Below, piece by piece: positions 1 to 12,601 of a DNA stretch of 64,000 nucleotides. The notes beneath the pieces were generated by a model. The model made no database searches. It worked only from the letters and a program-made list of their open reading frames with translations, and was not told where the DNA came from. Source of the DNA: Hermatobates lingyangjiaoensis (Eukaryota > Arthropoda > Insecta > Hemiptera > Hermatobatidae); contig JAPFBL010000239.1 of the NCBI GenBank assembly GCA_026182355.1, positions 372,001-436,000 on the forward strand, read 5' to 3'. Position numbers and translations under genes: made by a program. How positions within the stretch are numbered: the first letter of the stretch is position 1; each line of letters begins with the position of its first letter.

Positions 1-424
1 CAAACTTAATTTGTTCGATATATTCCTTAGGGATAATGGCATAACTTATCATCTAACAAACGAAATCCAAAGAAAGCATTCTTATATAGACTGCACAAAA
101 CATTGCACATTATAAACAAATCGAAAGAGGATAAAGCCCACTTTGTATTAAAAAGTACTGACATCAATTGCCTACAACAGACATATTTAAATATTACACT
201 TAATATTTAACAGAATTCTAAGAGTTTTATGTAAAATTACTCCCTCCGTAAGATCCAAAGAAGGAATCACTAATCACTATGACTTTCTTAAAAATAACAG
301 TTTATGCTTGTCATCAACAAACAATATATATTTATTCCTAAGGTAATCTCAAGTTTCAAGTTTACAACAGACGAACTGTAAATTTAAGTTCCTAACCTTC
401 ATAAACAAAATTAATTAACAATGT
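1..424. other. AT-rich sequence, no gene seen
   Basis: No open frame, RNA gene or clear repeat was recognised. The stretch leads into the 56-bp satellite that follows. Confidence 0.4.
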
Positions 425-1800
425 TTATGTAATGACTTTATGAGTTCCAAAACAAAAGATTCAATTTGTATTGTTTAATGGACAAGACGTACCTTTATAG
501 ATCGCCTAGATAAAAGCCATTTTGAGTTGGCAATGATCAAGATGTACTTTAATGGATTCTTTGGACATAATGTAATTTTGTATTTATTAGTGGTCAAGAC
601 ATATCATTATGAATTCCCTAGACATAATCCAATTTGTATTTCTTAACGAACAAGACGTACCTTTATGACTTCCCTAGACATAATCCAATTTGTATTCTTT
701 AATGAACAAGACGTGACTTATGAATTCCCTAGACATGATCCAATTTGTATTTTTTAATGGACAAGACGTTCCTTTATGAATTCCCTAGACATGATCCAAT
801 TTGTATTTCTTAACGAACAAGACGTACCTTTATGACTTCCCTAGACATAATCCAATTTGTATTCTTTAATGAACAAGACGTACCTTTATGAATTCCTTAG
901 ACATAATCCTATTTGTATTCTTTAATGAACAAGACGTACCTTTATGACTTCCCTAGACATAACCCAATTTGTATTCTTTAATGAACAAGACGTACCTTTA
1001 TGAATTCCTTAGACATAATCCTATTTGTATTCTTTAATGAACAAGACGTACCTTTATGAATTCCCGAGACATAATCCAATTTGTATTCTTTAATGAACAA
1101 GACGTGACTTTATGAATTCCCGAGACATAATCCAATTTGTATTCTTTAATGAACAAGTCTTGACTTTATGAATTCCCTAGACATAATCCAATTTGTATTC
1201 TTTAATGAACAAGACTTGACTTTATGAATTCCTTAGACATAATCCAATTTGTATTCTTTAATGAACAAGACGTGACTTTATGAATTCCTTAGACATAATC
1301 CAATTTGTATTTTTCAATAGACAAGACGTACCTTTATGAATTCCTTAGACATAATCCAATTTGTATTCTTTAATGAACAAGACGTGACTTTATGAATTCC
1401 CTAGACATGATCCAATTGGTATTTTTTAATGGACAAGACGTACCTTTATGAATTCCTTAGACATGATCCAATTTGTATTCTTTAATGAACAAGACGTGAC
1501 TTTATGAATTCCCTAGACATGATCCAATTGGTATTTTTTAATGGACAAGACGTGACTTTATGAATTCCTTAGACATAATCCAATTTGTATTTTTCAATAG
1601 ACAAGACGTACCTTTATGAATTCCTTAGACATAATCCAATTTGTATTCTTTAATGAACAAGACGTACCTTTATGAATTCCTTAGACATGATCCAATTTGT
1701 ATTCTTTAATGAACAAGACGTACCTTTATGAATTCCCTAAACCTGATCCAATTTGTATTCTTTAATGAATAAGACCTTTATAGATCACCTATATAAGAGC
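425..1800. repeat. 56-bp satellite array
   Basis: About 24 head-to-tail copies of a 56-bp unit. The landmarks ACAAGACGTACC, TTTATGAATTCC and TAATCCAATTTGTATTC recur at 56-bp spacing (for example at 871 and 927). Some copies carry a 1-2 base shorter GACGTGACTTTATG variant. The two edges share a different variant, in which CTTTATAGATC precedes a run ending in AAGCC or GAGCC (about 488-530 and 1772-1805). No frame is conserved, so it looks non-coding. Confidence 0.93.
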
Positions 1801-2884
1801 CGTTGCAGTTGACAATAAACAAGACTATTATTTTAAACTAAAATTTATTTTGATGAAACTTGAATAAGTTAAGAGCTTAAATATTACATGCAGTAAATGT
1901 ACTAATAATATTTGATTAGTACATAATATATTTGAAATTTACTAACTGTAAGAACTGCTCTGTACATAAATTGATTCAGTGAAATGCAGATACAAGTAGA
2001 TAGAGTGTATTTGACTGCCAATTGTTACTCTGTTACACTAATCAGCTGACAATCTCACCTCAACTTACTTCTGTAGCATGCTATAGTTCAAATCAATTCA
2101 TGGACTACATTTCTTCATATATTACACAACTACAAAACAAGCAAAATAACAAAGTTTACTGCATTTAGTATTTGAATGACAGCTTTTACTGAATGCTAGT
2201 TCAGTTCCTCAGTTTAAAAATATATTTAACTTTTCTAAAAAAGCTGTCTATATTCATAAAAAAAAAAATTAACTAAACTTTTATATAATTTTTTCAATTT
2301 TACATAAAGTAAAAAAATTATAAGTCCTATATAAGAAAAAAAAACCACTAAATTCCACCGATTTTTCTATTTATTTGTTTTGAATAAAATTTCAAAAAAA
2401 AAATAAAGTTTTTCCAACAACATTTTTATTAATATACCTCCAAGGGACTTGCCCTAATTTATTTTGTCATGAATCTACTCTTTTTACTGACAGTATTTAT
2501 AAAATTATAATTTATTGGTAATGTGTTTTAGTAATTTATTGAGTGGGATGTGTAACTTATATTAAGTGTGTTCTTATTGTTCGTTCTTTAATCGAATCTC
2601 TTGTTATGACTTACCAAAGAAACATACGTTATGAATTATTATATTCATTTGTAAATAAATGCTTAATTATTTATTGTTTTTTAGAGTACAGATCTCTCAA
2701 TAGAATTTATTATATATATATTTTTTTTATAAATTTGTACGATATATTTTTATAAATATTATATCATTTGATAAATACAATATTTATTAAAAAAAATCTT
2801 TTTATTGGACCTTAGAAAAGGGAACTTTTCAATTTAAAGAAGTGAAAAAAAAAACAGTTAAAATGATTATTAGCTGACACAAAG
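1801..2884. other. AT-rich stretch without recognised gene
   Basis: Poly-A/T runs and short chance open frames only. A 70-codon plus-strand frame near 2543-2755 is made of AT-rich codons (Ile, Tyr, Leu, Phe) and shows no domain. Confidence 0.4.
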
Positions 2885-3290
2885 GGGACCAGGTTAGCTT
2901 AGTTGTTAACGTACTCGCCTCTGAACTGGTAGGTCAGTATAACAGCCATCTGGCCCTCGATTTATTCACGTGAGAGGTGAATAAATCTGAGCACGTCGTC
3001 CCTCAGAGAGGAGCTTGAGCCCGTTTTGATCTTTGTGTTCCTCGTCATTTTGTGCCATAACCGCTTAGTCAAGCCAGGCCGCCTTGTTGACAACTTACCC
3101 TTTAGCCACCTCCATTGAAAGAATGAAGGTGCCCGAGGGCACCTCAAGCAACGCAATGCTAAGCACGAATTCTGACAGTTACTCCGCAAAACGGTACCTA
3201 GGCCACGAGTAAAAGACAAGCTAAAGCCCAGGTAACATGCGGAGATAATTACCGATAAGGTACTCAAAATTCCCTTACCAGTTGCACTTT
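2885..3290 (+). mobile_element. tRNA-derived SINE, copy 1
   Basis: The 5' head resembles a tRNA gene: an A-box-like TTAGCTTAGTTGTTAACG, and outer arms GGGACCAGG and CTGGCCCTC that can pair. The B box is eroded. The head is followed by a core shared with the copy at 34981, built round CGATTTATTCACGTGAGAG and its near-inverse GTGAATAAATCTGA, then CGTCGTCCCT. The remaining 230 bp differ from the other copy apart from a GGTACTC motif. It is probably an old RNA polymerase III-type SINE. A minus-strand 101-codon frame across it is likely fortuitous. Confidence 0.7.
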
Positions 3291-3604
3291 AACTAAAGAA
3301 CACATATAACGAAGACGTATAAATACACAATCCAGACCAACTCAACTTATCACTACATATTCCCTCGAGTTGGAAACTAAACTAACTTATAACTAAGAAA
3401 GACTCAATACTAAAAGACTAAAAACTAATATAATATCCGACAAGGTACTCGATATTCCCTTATCGGTTTCAATGTTTTTTTGTACGAAAAATATTGGTAA
3501 TTAGCTACTTTTGCTACTAAAATCAAGTTCAAACCCCACTTTTCAGTATAACAAAATTTTATAGCTGGAAGGTTGAAATTTTTAAAAATAATGGTATGAA
3601 CTAT

Positions 3605-4348
3605 TAGACTAGAGTAGTAAAAAAACTGGATATTTGTCAAAAACATAGAAGCTCTTCTATAGGACGAAAAAGTTTATTCCACAAACTTCTATATTACCTA
3701 AAAATAATGTCATTCATAAACATAAGAAAATCTGCATCTGATTTTAAGCATTGTAGATATGGTGCAACATATAGATCGATTAGAGCATTTTGTTAGACAA
3801 ACCCATTGTACCATGAAAAGAATCAGAAATTATATCCGTTGCCAGAACAGGCGACTGTTAAAAATAAATAACTGTTAAAAAAAGTTAAAAATAACTTTTT
3901 AATTAAATAATTGAAGATTTATTTAATTTTATATGCTGGAATAAATTGAAATGCATTCTGTAAAAATACTAAAAAGAAATAAAAAGTCAGTTTTTATACG
4001 TTTAATAATATGAACTTTTTGTTGTTTTACCCGTATTTTATTAGTTCTGATTGGTTGTAATCCAAAGTATGCTATATCATGTTAGAAATAAATAATACGG
4101 TAGCATTCTTTTATGAACATAAAGTAAAATTAAAGTTCTTTTCATGGTATGATGGGTTTGTATAACAAAATGTATCTAATTGATCTATATGTCGTACCAT
4201 CCTACAAAGCTTAAGATGCAGATTTTCTTATGTTTATGAATGACATTATTTTTAGGTAATATAGAAGTTTGTGGAATAAACTTTTTCGTCCTATAGAAGA
4301 GCTTCTATGTTTTTGACAAATATCCAGTTTTTTCACTATTCTAGTCCA
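3605..4348. mobile_element. Fold-back (long inverted repeat) element
   Basis: Two inverted arms of about 215 bp (3605-3825 and 4131-4348) flank a spacer of about 300 bp. Shared landmarks are ACTGGATATTTGTC, GAAGCTCTTCTATAGGACG and AAAATCTGCATCT against their complements. A single diverged arm occurs again at 63075-63385, so the unit is dispersed. No coding capacity was seen. It could be a fold-back DNA element or a palindromic dimer of a shorter repeat. Confidence 0.75.
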
Positions 4349-4765
4349 AGCATGCAAGTGTATGCTTAGAACAATTACTATTAATTAACAGTAGATAATT
4401 AAACCAATGAAATAAAGTGCAAAGGAATTATGAGAACTTAAACTATAAAACGATTGGCTTGAATCCACTCAGTTTACTATAAGCATACATATTAACATCA
4501 TATTGACAATCAATGGAATTGAAATGAACTGATTTATTTATTTTAATTGGCTGTAGAGTGAACGTATTGTTAATATTTGTAATACAATTTATTTTCCTTG
4601 TGAGGAAAATTTGTACGAAACTAATATCGTACTCATTGAAAGATTAATGAGTAATATCCTATAATAATAGTGTAATATCGTAACAAATTAAAAGATTTCA
4701 TGTATTTTAATCTGGCTATATAGTTTGATTAATTATAACAAAAAAATTTAATTATTGTTCTAGAA

Positions 4766-5052
4766 CATAGGTTCTCAATGGGGGTGAAATTCACCCCCAG
4801 TGGTAAATTTTGGGTTTTAGGGGGTGAATTGTGATCACAGTAAGTTTACAGTATGATGAAAGGTATTATAGGTTTTTAATTGTAAATTAAAAAAAAAATT
4901 ATTTTGGTTGAATTAATATTTTATATATCTATCAATGCTTGTAATTAAAATTTAATTTGTAAAATTCTGTTATAAACATAATGAATGTAAAGCTGTAAAA
5001 GTGTATATAATACTTTGGAAGAAGCGGGGGTGGGAGAAATGGCGAGTGGCGA
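4766..5052. mobile_element. hAT-type MITE, left portion
   Basis: Begins CATAGGTTCTCAA, close to the CAGGGGTTCTCAA terminus of the related copy at 7796. It is preceded by TTCTAGAA (4758-4765), an 8-bp sequence that reappears directly after the 3' terminus (CCCCCTG) in several units of the adjoining array. That is the 8-bp target duplication expected for hAT elements. The interior (TAAACATAATGAATGTAAAG) matches the second copy. There is no transposase. Confidence 0.75.
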
Positions 5053-6769
5053 ATCTGATAATTTACTGTAGTCTGATTTAAAATTGGTTTGGGTGCCCTC
5101 GAGAGGAGTGAATGGGGCTAGGAAGGTTGAGGACCCCCTGATCAGGAAGAATCTCATAAATTACTGTAGTTTGATTAAAAATTGGTTTGGGTGCCCTCGA
5201 GAGGAGTGAATGGGGCTAGGAAGGTTGAGGACCCCCTGATCAGGAAGAATCTCATAAATTACTGTAGTTTGATTAAAAATTGGTTTGGGTGCCCTCGAGA
5301 GGAGTGAACAGGACCAGGAAGGCTGAGGACCCCCTGATTAGGAAGAATCTGATAAATTACTGTAGTCTGATTTAAAATTGGTTTGGGTGCCCTCGAGAGG
5401 AGTGAATGGGGTTAGAAAGGTTGAGGACCCCCTGTTCTAGAAGAATCTGATAATTTACTGTAGTCTGATTTAAAATTGGTTTGGGTGCCCTCGAGAGGAG
5501 TGAATGGGTCTAGGAAGACTGAGGACCCCCTGATCTGGAAGAATCTGATAATTTACTGTAGTCTGATTTAAAATTGGTTTGGGTGCCCTCGAGAGGAGTG
5601 AATGGGGCTAGGAAGGTTGAGGACCCCCTGATCAGGAAGAATCTCATAAATTACTGTAGTTTGATTAAAAATTGGTTTGGGTGCCCTCGAGAGGAGTGAA
5701 TGGGGCTAGGAAGGTTGAGGACCCCCTGTTCTAGAAGAATCTGATAAATTACTGTAGTCTGATTTAAAATTGGTTTGGGTGCCCTCGAGAGGAGTGAATG
5801 GAGCTAGGAAGATTGAGGACCCCCTGTTCTAGAAGAATATGATAATTTACTGTAGTCTGATTTAAAATTGGTTTGGGTGCCCTCGAGAGGAGTGAATGGG
5901 TCTAGGAAGACTGAGGACCCCCTGATCTGGAAGAATCTGATAATTTACTGTAGTCTGATTTAAAATTGGTTTGGGTGCCCTCGAGAGAAGTGAATGGGTC
6001 TAGGAAGGTTGAGGACCCCCTGTTCTAGAAGAATCTGATAATTTACTGTAGTCTGATTTAAAATTGGTTTGGGTGCCCTCGAGAGGAGTGAATGGGGCTA
6101 GGAAGATTGAGGACCCCCTGATCAGGAAGAATCTCATAAATTACTGTAGTCTGATTTAAAATTGGTTTGGGTGCCCTCGAGAGGAGTGAATGGGTCTAGG
6201 AAGGTTGAGGACCCCATGTTCTAGAAGAATCTGATAATTTACTGTAGTCTGATTTAAAATTGGTTTGGGTGCCCTCGAGAGGAGTGAATGGGGCTAGGAA
6301 GACTGAGGACCCCCTGATCTGGAAGAATCTGATAATTTACTGTAGTCTGATTTAAAATTGGTTTGGGTGCCCTCGAGAGGAGTGAATGGGGCTAGGAAGA
6401 TTGAGGACCCCCTGATCAGGAAGAATCTCATAAATTACTGTAGTCTGATTAAAAATTGGTTTGGGTGCCCTCGAGAGGAGTGAATGGGGCTAGGAAGACT
6501 GAGGACCCCCTGATCTGGAAGAATCTGATAATTTACTGTAGTCTGATTTAAAATTGGTTTGGGTGCCCTCGAGAGGAGTGAATGGGGCTAGGAAGATTGA
6601 GGACCCCCTGATCAGGAAGAATCTCATAAATTACTGTAGTTTGATTAAAAATTGGTTTGGGTGCCCTCGAGAGGAGTGAATGGGACTAGGAAGGCTGAGG
6701 ACCCCCTGATTAGGAAGAATCTGATAAATTACTGTAGTCTGATTTAAAATTGGTTTGGGTGCCCTCAGT
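5053..6769. repeat. 98-bp satellite derived from a MITE 3' end
   Basis: About 17 head-to-tail copies of a 98-bp unit; GGGTGCCCTCGAG starts at 5091, 5189 and 5287. Each unit contains GAGTGAATGGGGCTAGGAAG followed by TTGAGGACCCCCTG, which is the 3' terminus of the hAT-type MITE. Next come TTCTAGAA, GATCAGGAA or GATCTGGAA, and then about 45 bp of former flanking DNA. The array therefore appears to be an amplification of the MITE 3' junction. The XhoI-type CTCGAG is kept in nearly every unit. Confidence 0.92.
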
Positions 6770-7795
6770 TTATTATAAGTAAACATATCATCATCCTATT
6801 CACAATCATTTCAATTTTAAATATATTTTATTGTAACTGTTTGGTAAACTTTGTAAGAAAATAAACCAAATTCTTAGGCAATCAATTAAATGACTTTATT
6901 TATTTTAGTGTAGCGAAATACATTTTGTTTAGTTATAACAAAAAATTGAATCATTCTTTTAGATCAATTTTTCAATTTACTGCAATCTTAATTTAATTTT
7001 TAATGTAATATTTTTCTTGTTGAATATACTGAATGCATGATTTTTTTTGCCATTTAGCTGAATACAATTGTGTTTTTCCCTCACCGAGATCTATATGAAC
7101 GTAAATGGCATGATGGTTTATCAAATTGTGATCTTGTGAAGTGTTTAAAATATTCTCCATTGACAATGAGCTAGACAAAGGCAAACAGACATGATGAACA
7201 ATATATTCAAATGAACTCAAAATCTGTAAATCTGTAAAATTGAGAAATATATGTCTTTTTTATCATAACTGTACTTCATAGTAGCCAACTAAAAAAAAAT
7301 AGTGCGTGATTTTATTTTTTGTTATAACACAGGCAAAAGCCTACTTTGAAATATAAATATCTTTAATAAAAGTACAAATAATAAAATAAAATTTAATTAA
7401 TTTTTACTCAATTTATTCACTTTTAAATAATTATAAAATTAAAATTAAAATAAAAGCAATAAAAACTAAAAACAACTAACAAGTTAACATATTGGCAGAT
7501 AAAGTACTTAATGACTAACTTATTATATTAAAGATAAAAAAATTCTAATTCCACTTTGAATCTCTGTCTTAATATTCTGTTGGGAGCTAAATAATAATTT
7601 TAATAATATTTAAATAATATAACTCAGTATTATTGAAGTTTCTACAAATTGTAGGATGAACCATTAAATTTAATATTTAAGTTGCTAAGGAACTCAGGAA
7701 ATCAAGTTTATAATTTAATGGTTTATATAAGAGATGAAATTGATTTTTTTTTTGCTCCAGAGTTTGAGTTTCTAAATTCAGATAACTTACTAGAT
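6770..7795. other. AT-rich stretch without recognised gene
   Basis: It begins CAGTTTATTATAAGTAAAC, a motif also seen near 4470 and 56655, so its edge is probably an old repeat. No domain-bearing frame was seen. Confidence 0.4.
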
Positions 7796-8100
7796 CAGGG
7801 GTTCTCAAATTCTCCCCAGGGGTGAATTTTGGATTTTCAGGGAGTGAATTCTGACCACAATGATTTTACAGAGTGAGATAACCTATTATAGTTTTTTAAC
7901 CTCATAGTTATAGATTAAAACATATTATATTGATTGAATTGTTTTTATAAATCTATTAATAAATTGAATTAGCATTTAATTTATAAAATTCTATTATAAA
8001 CATAATGAATGTAAAGTTGCAAAAGTGTACTTTAGAAAGAAGAAGAGGTGGATGGAATGACAATAAAGGTGAATGGGTCAAGGCAGGCTGAGAATCCCTG
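7796..8100. mobile_element. hAT-type MITE, complete copy (305 bp)
   Basis: The termini CAGGGGTTCTCAA and GCTGAGAATCCCTG are imperfect inverted repeats of the hAT kind. Flanking octamers TACTAGAT (7788-7795) and CACTAGAC (8101-8108) match at 6 of 8 positions, consistent with an aged 8-bp target duplication. It has no open frame, so it must have depended on a transposase elsewhere. It shares its interior with the copy at 4766. Confidence 0.8.
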
Positions 8101-8739
8101 CACTAGACTATATCGTAGTTGATGGAGGAAGAAAATGTCTATTTGTAAACCCAGTTGCAATGTCATCAGTATGTGGAGTGCATTTCAAAGTGTATATAGT
8201 ATGAGTAATGTAGAGTTATGACAGAGGAGAATTATAACCTAGTTTATTCAGGAATATTTAAAAAATGATAACATCATTGTTTTGAACGATTTAGAATAAC
8301 AAAAGCAACACCAAAAATAATAAAGCCTAGTTTTAATGAGAAATCATATGCTTATGATTTTATAGCCATTCTTTTCTGAATATTTTATTCAGAAATAATA
8401 TGCTTCTTCTTCTGAATTACTGAAGAGCTGAATACTGATATATGATTCTTATATCGGTATTAAATGTAAGAGAAGAATGAAAATAAACACCTAAATCTAT
8501 GTTAATATTAACCCATGTATTTTATGTTAAGATGGAGGATGTTACCCTTTACATGTATTGGTCCAAAAAAATATAACATACGCTGTGATTATATATACTT
8601 GCATATGTACTTATCAACAGATATTTATGATTATTCTACAATTATTTTACTAAATCAGTAGAATAAAGCTATAACGCATTTAATGTTCTGGTCTAATACT
8701 TTATAAGTATCTTCATATTTGTTACAAGTATTACTTTAC

Positions 8740-9480
8740 TATAAGTAAAGTATAGTGATCGTGAAAAAATTCGATCTCGAGATTTTGACGGAATTACATG
8801 TTTTGAGGTCCCAGAAGTCGTTTTATGACGTTTTTACGATGATGTCTGTGTGTGTGTGGGTGGGTGGGTGGGTGGGTGAGTGTGTTAGCATTGCTTGTTA
8901 CCACGCTACGGTCCAGAATCTTTGATGGATCAAGTTGATATTTTACACAAAAATGGGCCTCATAAAGACGAAGATCCCTATTGTTTGGGAAGAATTATGC
9001 ATGATGGGAAAGTCACTTTTTTTGCCAAAAACCGTTTTTTTTAAACATTTTTTCTCCTAAACTGATAACCCTAGAGTTTTGAAATTTTGACATTATCTTT
9101 GAGGTTTCAAATGCAACAAACGAAAAATATATTCAGAATTTTAAAACAACAGGAAATATTTTTTTTTCAATAAAATGTAAAAATTTTGACTTATAATTCA
9201 ATCTCAAACCTTGTGAGAGCGATACAAGCCATACTGTTTGATGGATCAAAATGAAACTATGCCTAAAAATAGAACATTATGTGGAGAATGAGATGAGATA
9301 TTTTTTTTCAAAATTACATTCACTAAAGGGGCGTTACAGTACGATATCTGTTTTCAGAAAATGTTTTTTTGACGATAAACGGCTTGTTAAAAAATAATGA
9401 AAATTTGACGAAAAATGGAACAAAAAATTAGCAATTCATAAAAAAAAATCATGAAGTTTCAATTACGGGAAAGAGCAATA
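8740..9480 (-). repeat. Dispersed repeat R, 3' half
   Basis: The reverse complement matches 46825-47400 over most of its length. Landmarks are CGTCAAAATCTCGAGATC, AACTTGATCCATCAAA, CATGCATAATT and the GTAACG..CCTTT segment. A short piece recurs at 62890-62995. It contains a (GGGT)n run near 8857-8878. The outer end carries TTACTATAAGTAAAG, which also occurs near the other end of the family (about 10560), perhaps a terminal inverted repeat. No protein was recognised. Confidence 0.7.
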
Positions 9481-9639
9481 ACGATATAAAAACTCTTTGT
9501 TTACCCTAGACTAAGAGATCACCTGCTATACTTGTCGAATTTGTTGTATATTTTACATTGTTTACATTGACTTAGAAATTTTTTGAGCGAATTCACTGAG
9601 ATAAAATTGATTTTATAAAGGAACAGTTTAAATTGTTTA

Positions 9640-10095
9640 TTGAATTATATGAGATGTAAGAGGAATAATATTGTGCAGGCAAATGATAACACTCACTCAG
9701 AAAAAATTCCTAGATATGTTATTTGACAAAGGGGAAGGAAAATGATCTTATTAAATACTAAGAAGCTTATTATTATTATTATTTTAAAGATTAAAATTCT
9801 CAGTATAATAATTCTATAAAAGACCAAAAATGTAAATGATAATTCATAATTGGAATCTTTCGTTTCGAAAAATTAAAATATATTATTGACTTATAAGAGA
9901 TGTAAGAGGAATAATATTGTGCAGGTAAATGATAACACTCATTAAAAAAAAATTTGTATATATGTTATTTGACAAAGGGGATGGAAAATGATCTTATTAA
10001 ATACTAAGAAGCCATAAAATTCCCAGTATAATAATTCTGTTAAAAACCAAAAATGTAAAAGATAATTCAAAATATAAATCTTTCGTTTAAAGATT
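9640..10095. repeat. Tandem duplication of about 245 bp inside repeat R
   Basis: The segment starting GAGATGTAAGAGGAATAATA at about 9652 recurs at about 9897. Both copies run through GTTATTTGACAAAGGGG and CAGTATAATAATTCT to AATCTTTCGTTT. The reverse complement of its end is present near 62750, so the duplication lies within a longer dispersed unit. Confidence 0.8.
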
Positions 10096-10309
10096 AATAA
10101 CTGTAATTATCGTACATCTTTAATTAACAAATCACCTTAAAACAACATTTTGTTCGCTGTTTAAGATGTTTTTCAGAGAAGAAAAGGGTATTTTACTGTT
10201 TCAAATTTGAAAATTTTACTTTAATATTCAATGTAGAAGGATGTCAAGTAAACGATGTAAGAAATCTACTGGCTGTTTGAACGAAAGCCATTCTCTTGTA
10301 GGAGAATAA

Positions 10310-10630
10310 ATCGTTTCAAGAAATGTTCACTTTGGTTTTTCGAAAATGTTATTACTGCTGTAGTTATACTAATGAAATTATTTGCAAATAATAAATTATT
10401 TGTGATGTACAAAAATAAGCTTATAAATTGATATGTCCTTCAATCACTATCTGTACTACCTCAGGAATGAAAGGCTAATAATTTTATCCCATTTAGATGT
10501 TTACGTTATGCTTAAATGAGACGTTATGTTTTATATACTCAAGAAATTTGACATTAAGTTACTTATAGTAAAGTAGAGTGTAGGCCACTCCAGATTTTTT
10601 TCTTAAGCATTGAAAATACCATTAAATTTT
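10310..10630 (-). repeat. Dispersed repeat R, 5' half
   Basis: The reverse complement begins CTGGAGTGGCCTACACTC and includes the TACTATAAGTAA and GGTAGTACAGATAGTGATTG segments. Plus-strand copies lie at 28875-29160, 50728-50945 and 62093-62560. No coding frame is shared, so this is a non-coding or fully decayed family. Confidence 0.8.
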
Positions 10631-10639
10631 TATATGTGG

Positions 10640-10705
10640 AGACTATTTCATTAGCTTTTTACCCTACAATGAGTAAATACCACATAATAACTGATTGAAC
10701 TACGT
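10640..10705 (+). mobile_element. Family G tail fragment
   Basis: ACCCTACAATGAGTAAATAC followed by CACATAATAACTGATTG matches the 3' tail of the family G modules (see 33173-33726). The ribozyme part is absent. Confidence 0.6.
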
Positions 10706-12204
10706 TAGAATTTTCTTTTATTTTACAATTCGTAAAAGAAAAGTCATAATTTTTTTCAAACATCCAATGACCTCTAATAAATCTGTTTTGCTATATTTTG
10801 AAAAAAAAAATTCGAAGTTAGTGTAGACAATTGCACAAATGAGACTTTTAGGGATAGAAAAGTAAAAAAGAACCTGACGCTTGTAAGAAATATCTTCATC
10901 ACTGAGATATGAATATAAAAATTTAAACAAGAGACAAACATAAATTTTGACTTCTATAGTTTTTTCATATTTGGAGACCTCTCAGGCGAGTTTACAAAGA
11001 ACAATGTTTCATACAAAAGCTGATAAGAATAAATTTGTAGTCGATTATACGCTCTCATATTTACTCTAAAATGTTTGTCTTGAAATATATTAATTTAAAT
11101 ATTTCGTGAACAATTTCACCTTTTATTGCTTTATATATAAATATAAATTTATTTATTTATATATAAATATATTGCTATATTTCGACGTAGAAAATATGTC
11201 AAAATCATCTATGTAGAATGATATATTTAAGGGAATACGATATGTTAAAGTGATCTAAAAAGTAACGAATAGGTAACTTACTAACCTATATACAAACACT
11301 TTTTTTTTATAGTTTTGTATGAAGTAATTTTTCGAAGCTTTTACACCAATTTTTGACTAGGAAAATTCGCAATAAAAGCAGGCTTTAATTGTTCATATTA
11401 TTTCATAATTTTACTATTATTAAATATTTGCTATTTGAAATTCTAAATTGATAAGATTATCAATTAAGAAAATTATTTGCAGTGGAAAGAAAAAGACACT
11501 AATAATAAACTGTTGGTTCCAAAAATTCAAAAGCAACCGATACAAATAACTCTATCATATAGATAGCAGTTAGATTTTAAAATAAAATATACAAGTAAAA
11601 TGAGGAATCACCTAATATTGAAAGAATGTCAGAATTGTAATTTTAAGAAGCTGTTAAATATTCTAATTAAGTGCATAATAGGTCAATTACAATTATTCAC
11701 ATAGGCCTTGTTTCTGTAAGTTTCTTAAAGTCAAAACTCTTGCAGTGTTAATCCATAATAAATAATGAAAAATATTGCACTTGATTACAGACACCAAGCC
11801 ATTCATTTTTCATTATAAATTAACAATATTATTTATTATTTAAGTTTAGTCTGGTTGTAATAAACAATGTTAAAACTAGAATAAATATATTTAAACGAAT
11901 TTTGCTCTTAAATGAACTACTTTATCTAAAGGATCCAACATTAAAGAATATTAATAAATTCAAGAAACTTTAGTTTCCCAAATACTCAATTTCATAAGCA
12001 ATGCATTTTGAAGTCTGCAGGATGAAAATATTTTTGTTTCTTCTATTTTAAATTAAATTTTCTTTACTTTTTTAAATTATATTAAATACTTAGCAATTAT
12101 TATGAGATGATATAATAGTGGAAATCAAAAAAAGAGAAGTCAGGAGGTTGAGTGTTTATGATGTTTTAGAAATCTATTCTTCCATTCTAAAACGGAATAA
12201 TCAT

Positions 12205-12530
12205 AACTTGAATAAACAAAGGATTTAGCAGAGTCATATATTTTTCAAAGACAATCCTGGTTTTTAGAAGTTATTCCAGGTTAAGTATTTTGACAGAATA
12301 AATCCTAAACAGTATTTTAAAATTATAATAGATTGCTTTTCGACAGTATAGTTGAAGTTGACATTCAGACAATTCAATTTTCAAAGTGTTATTACTCTAA
12401 ATGTGCAAAACGAATAGACAAAAGATTTCGTAGGTTCACCTATTTTTTTTTTCAAAAACAATACTGGTTTATAGAAATTATTCATAGTTAAGTATTATGG
12501 ACAGACTAAATTCTTAAAATTATTTCAATA
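12205..12530. repeat. Diverged tandem duplication beside the transporter exon
   Basis: Two copies of a segment of about 185 bp contain AGGTTCACC/AGAGTCATA, AAAGACAATCCTGG and GTTAAGTATT. A third diverged piece, GATTGTTTTTCAACATTATA, lies at about 13154. It is probably intronic repeat history. No copy of the exon itself was seen beside the third piece. Confidence 0.55.
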
Positions 12531-12601
12531 TGAAGGCTTTGAAACCCACGTCGCTTTTCACCAAAACAGAACCCTTATAGTATAGATAATACATATTCAA
12601 C

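Noticed and set aside
425..1800. Considered a CRISPR-like array because of regular spacing.
   Set aside because: The whole unit repeats with no variable spacers, and the genome is eukaryotic. It is a satellite.
2962..3267. 101-codon minus-strand frame.
   Set aside because: It lies wholly inside the SINE body and shows no domain. The second SINE copy does not keep it.
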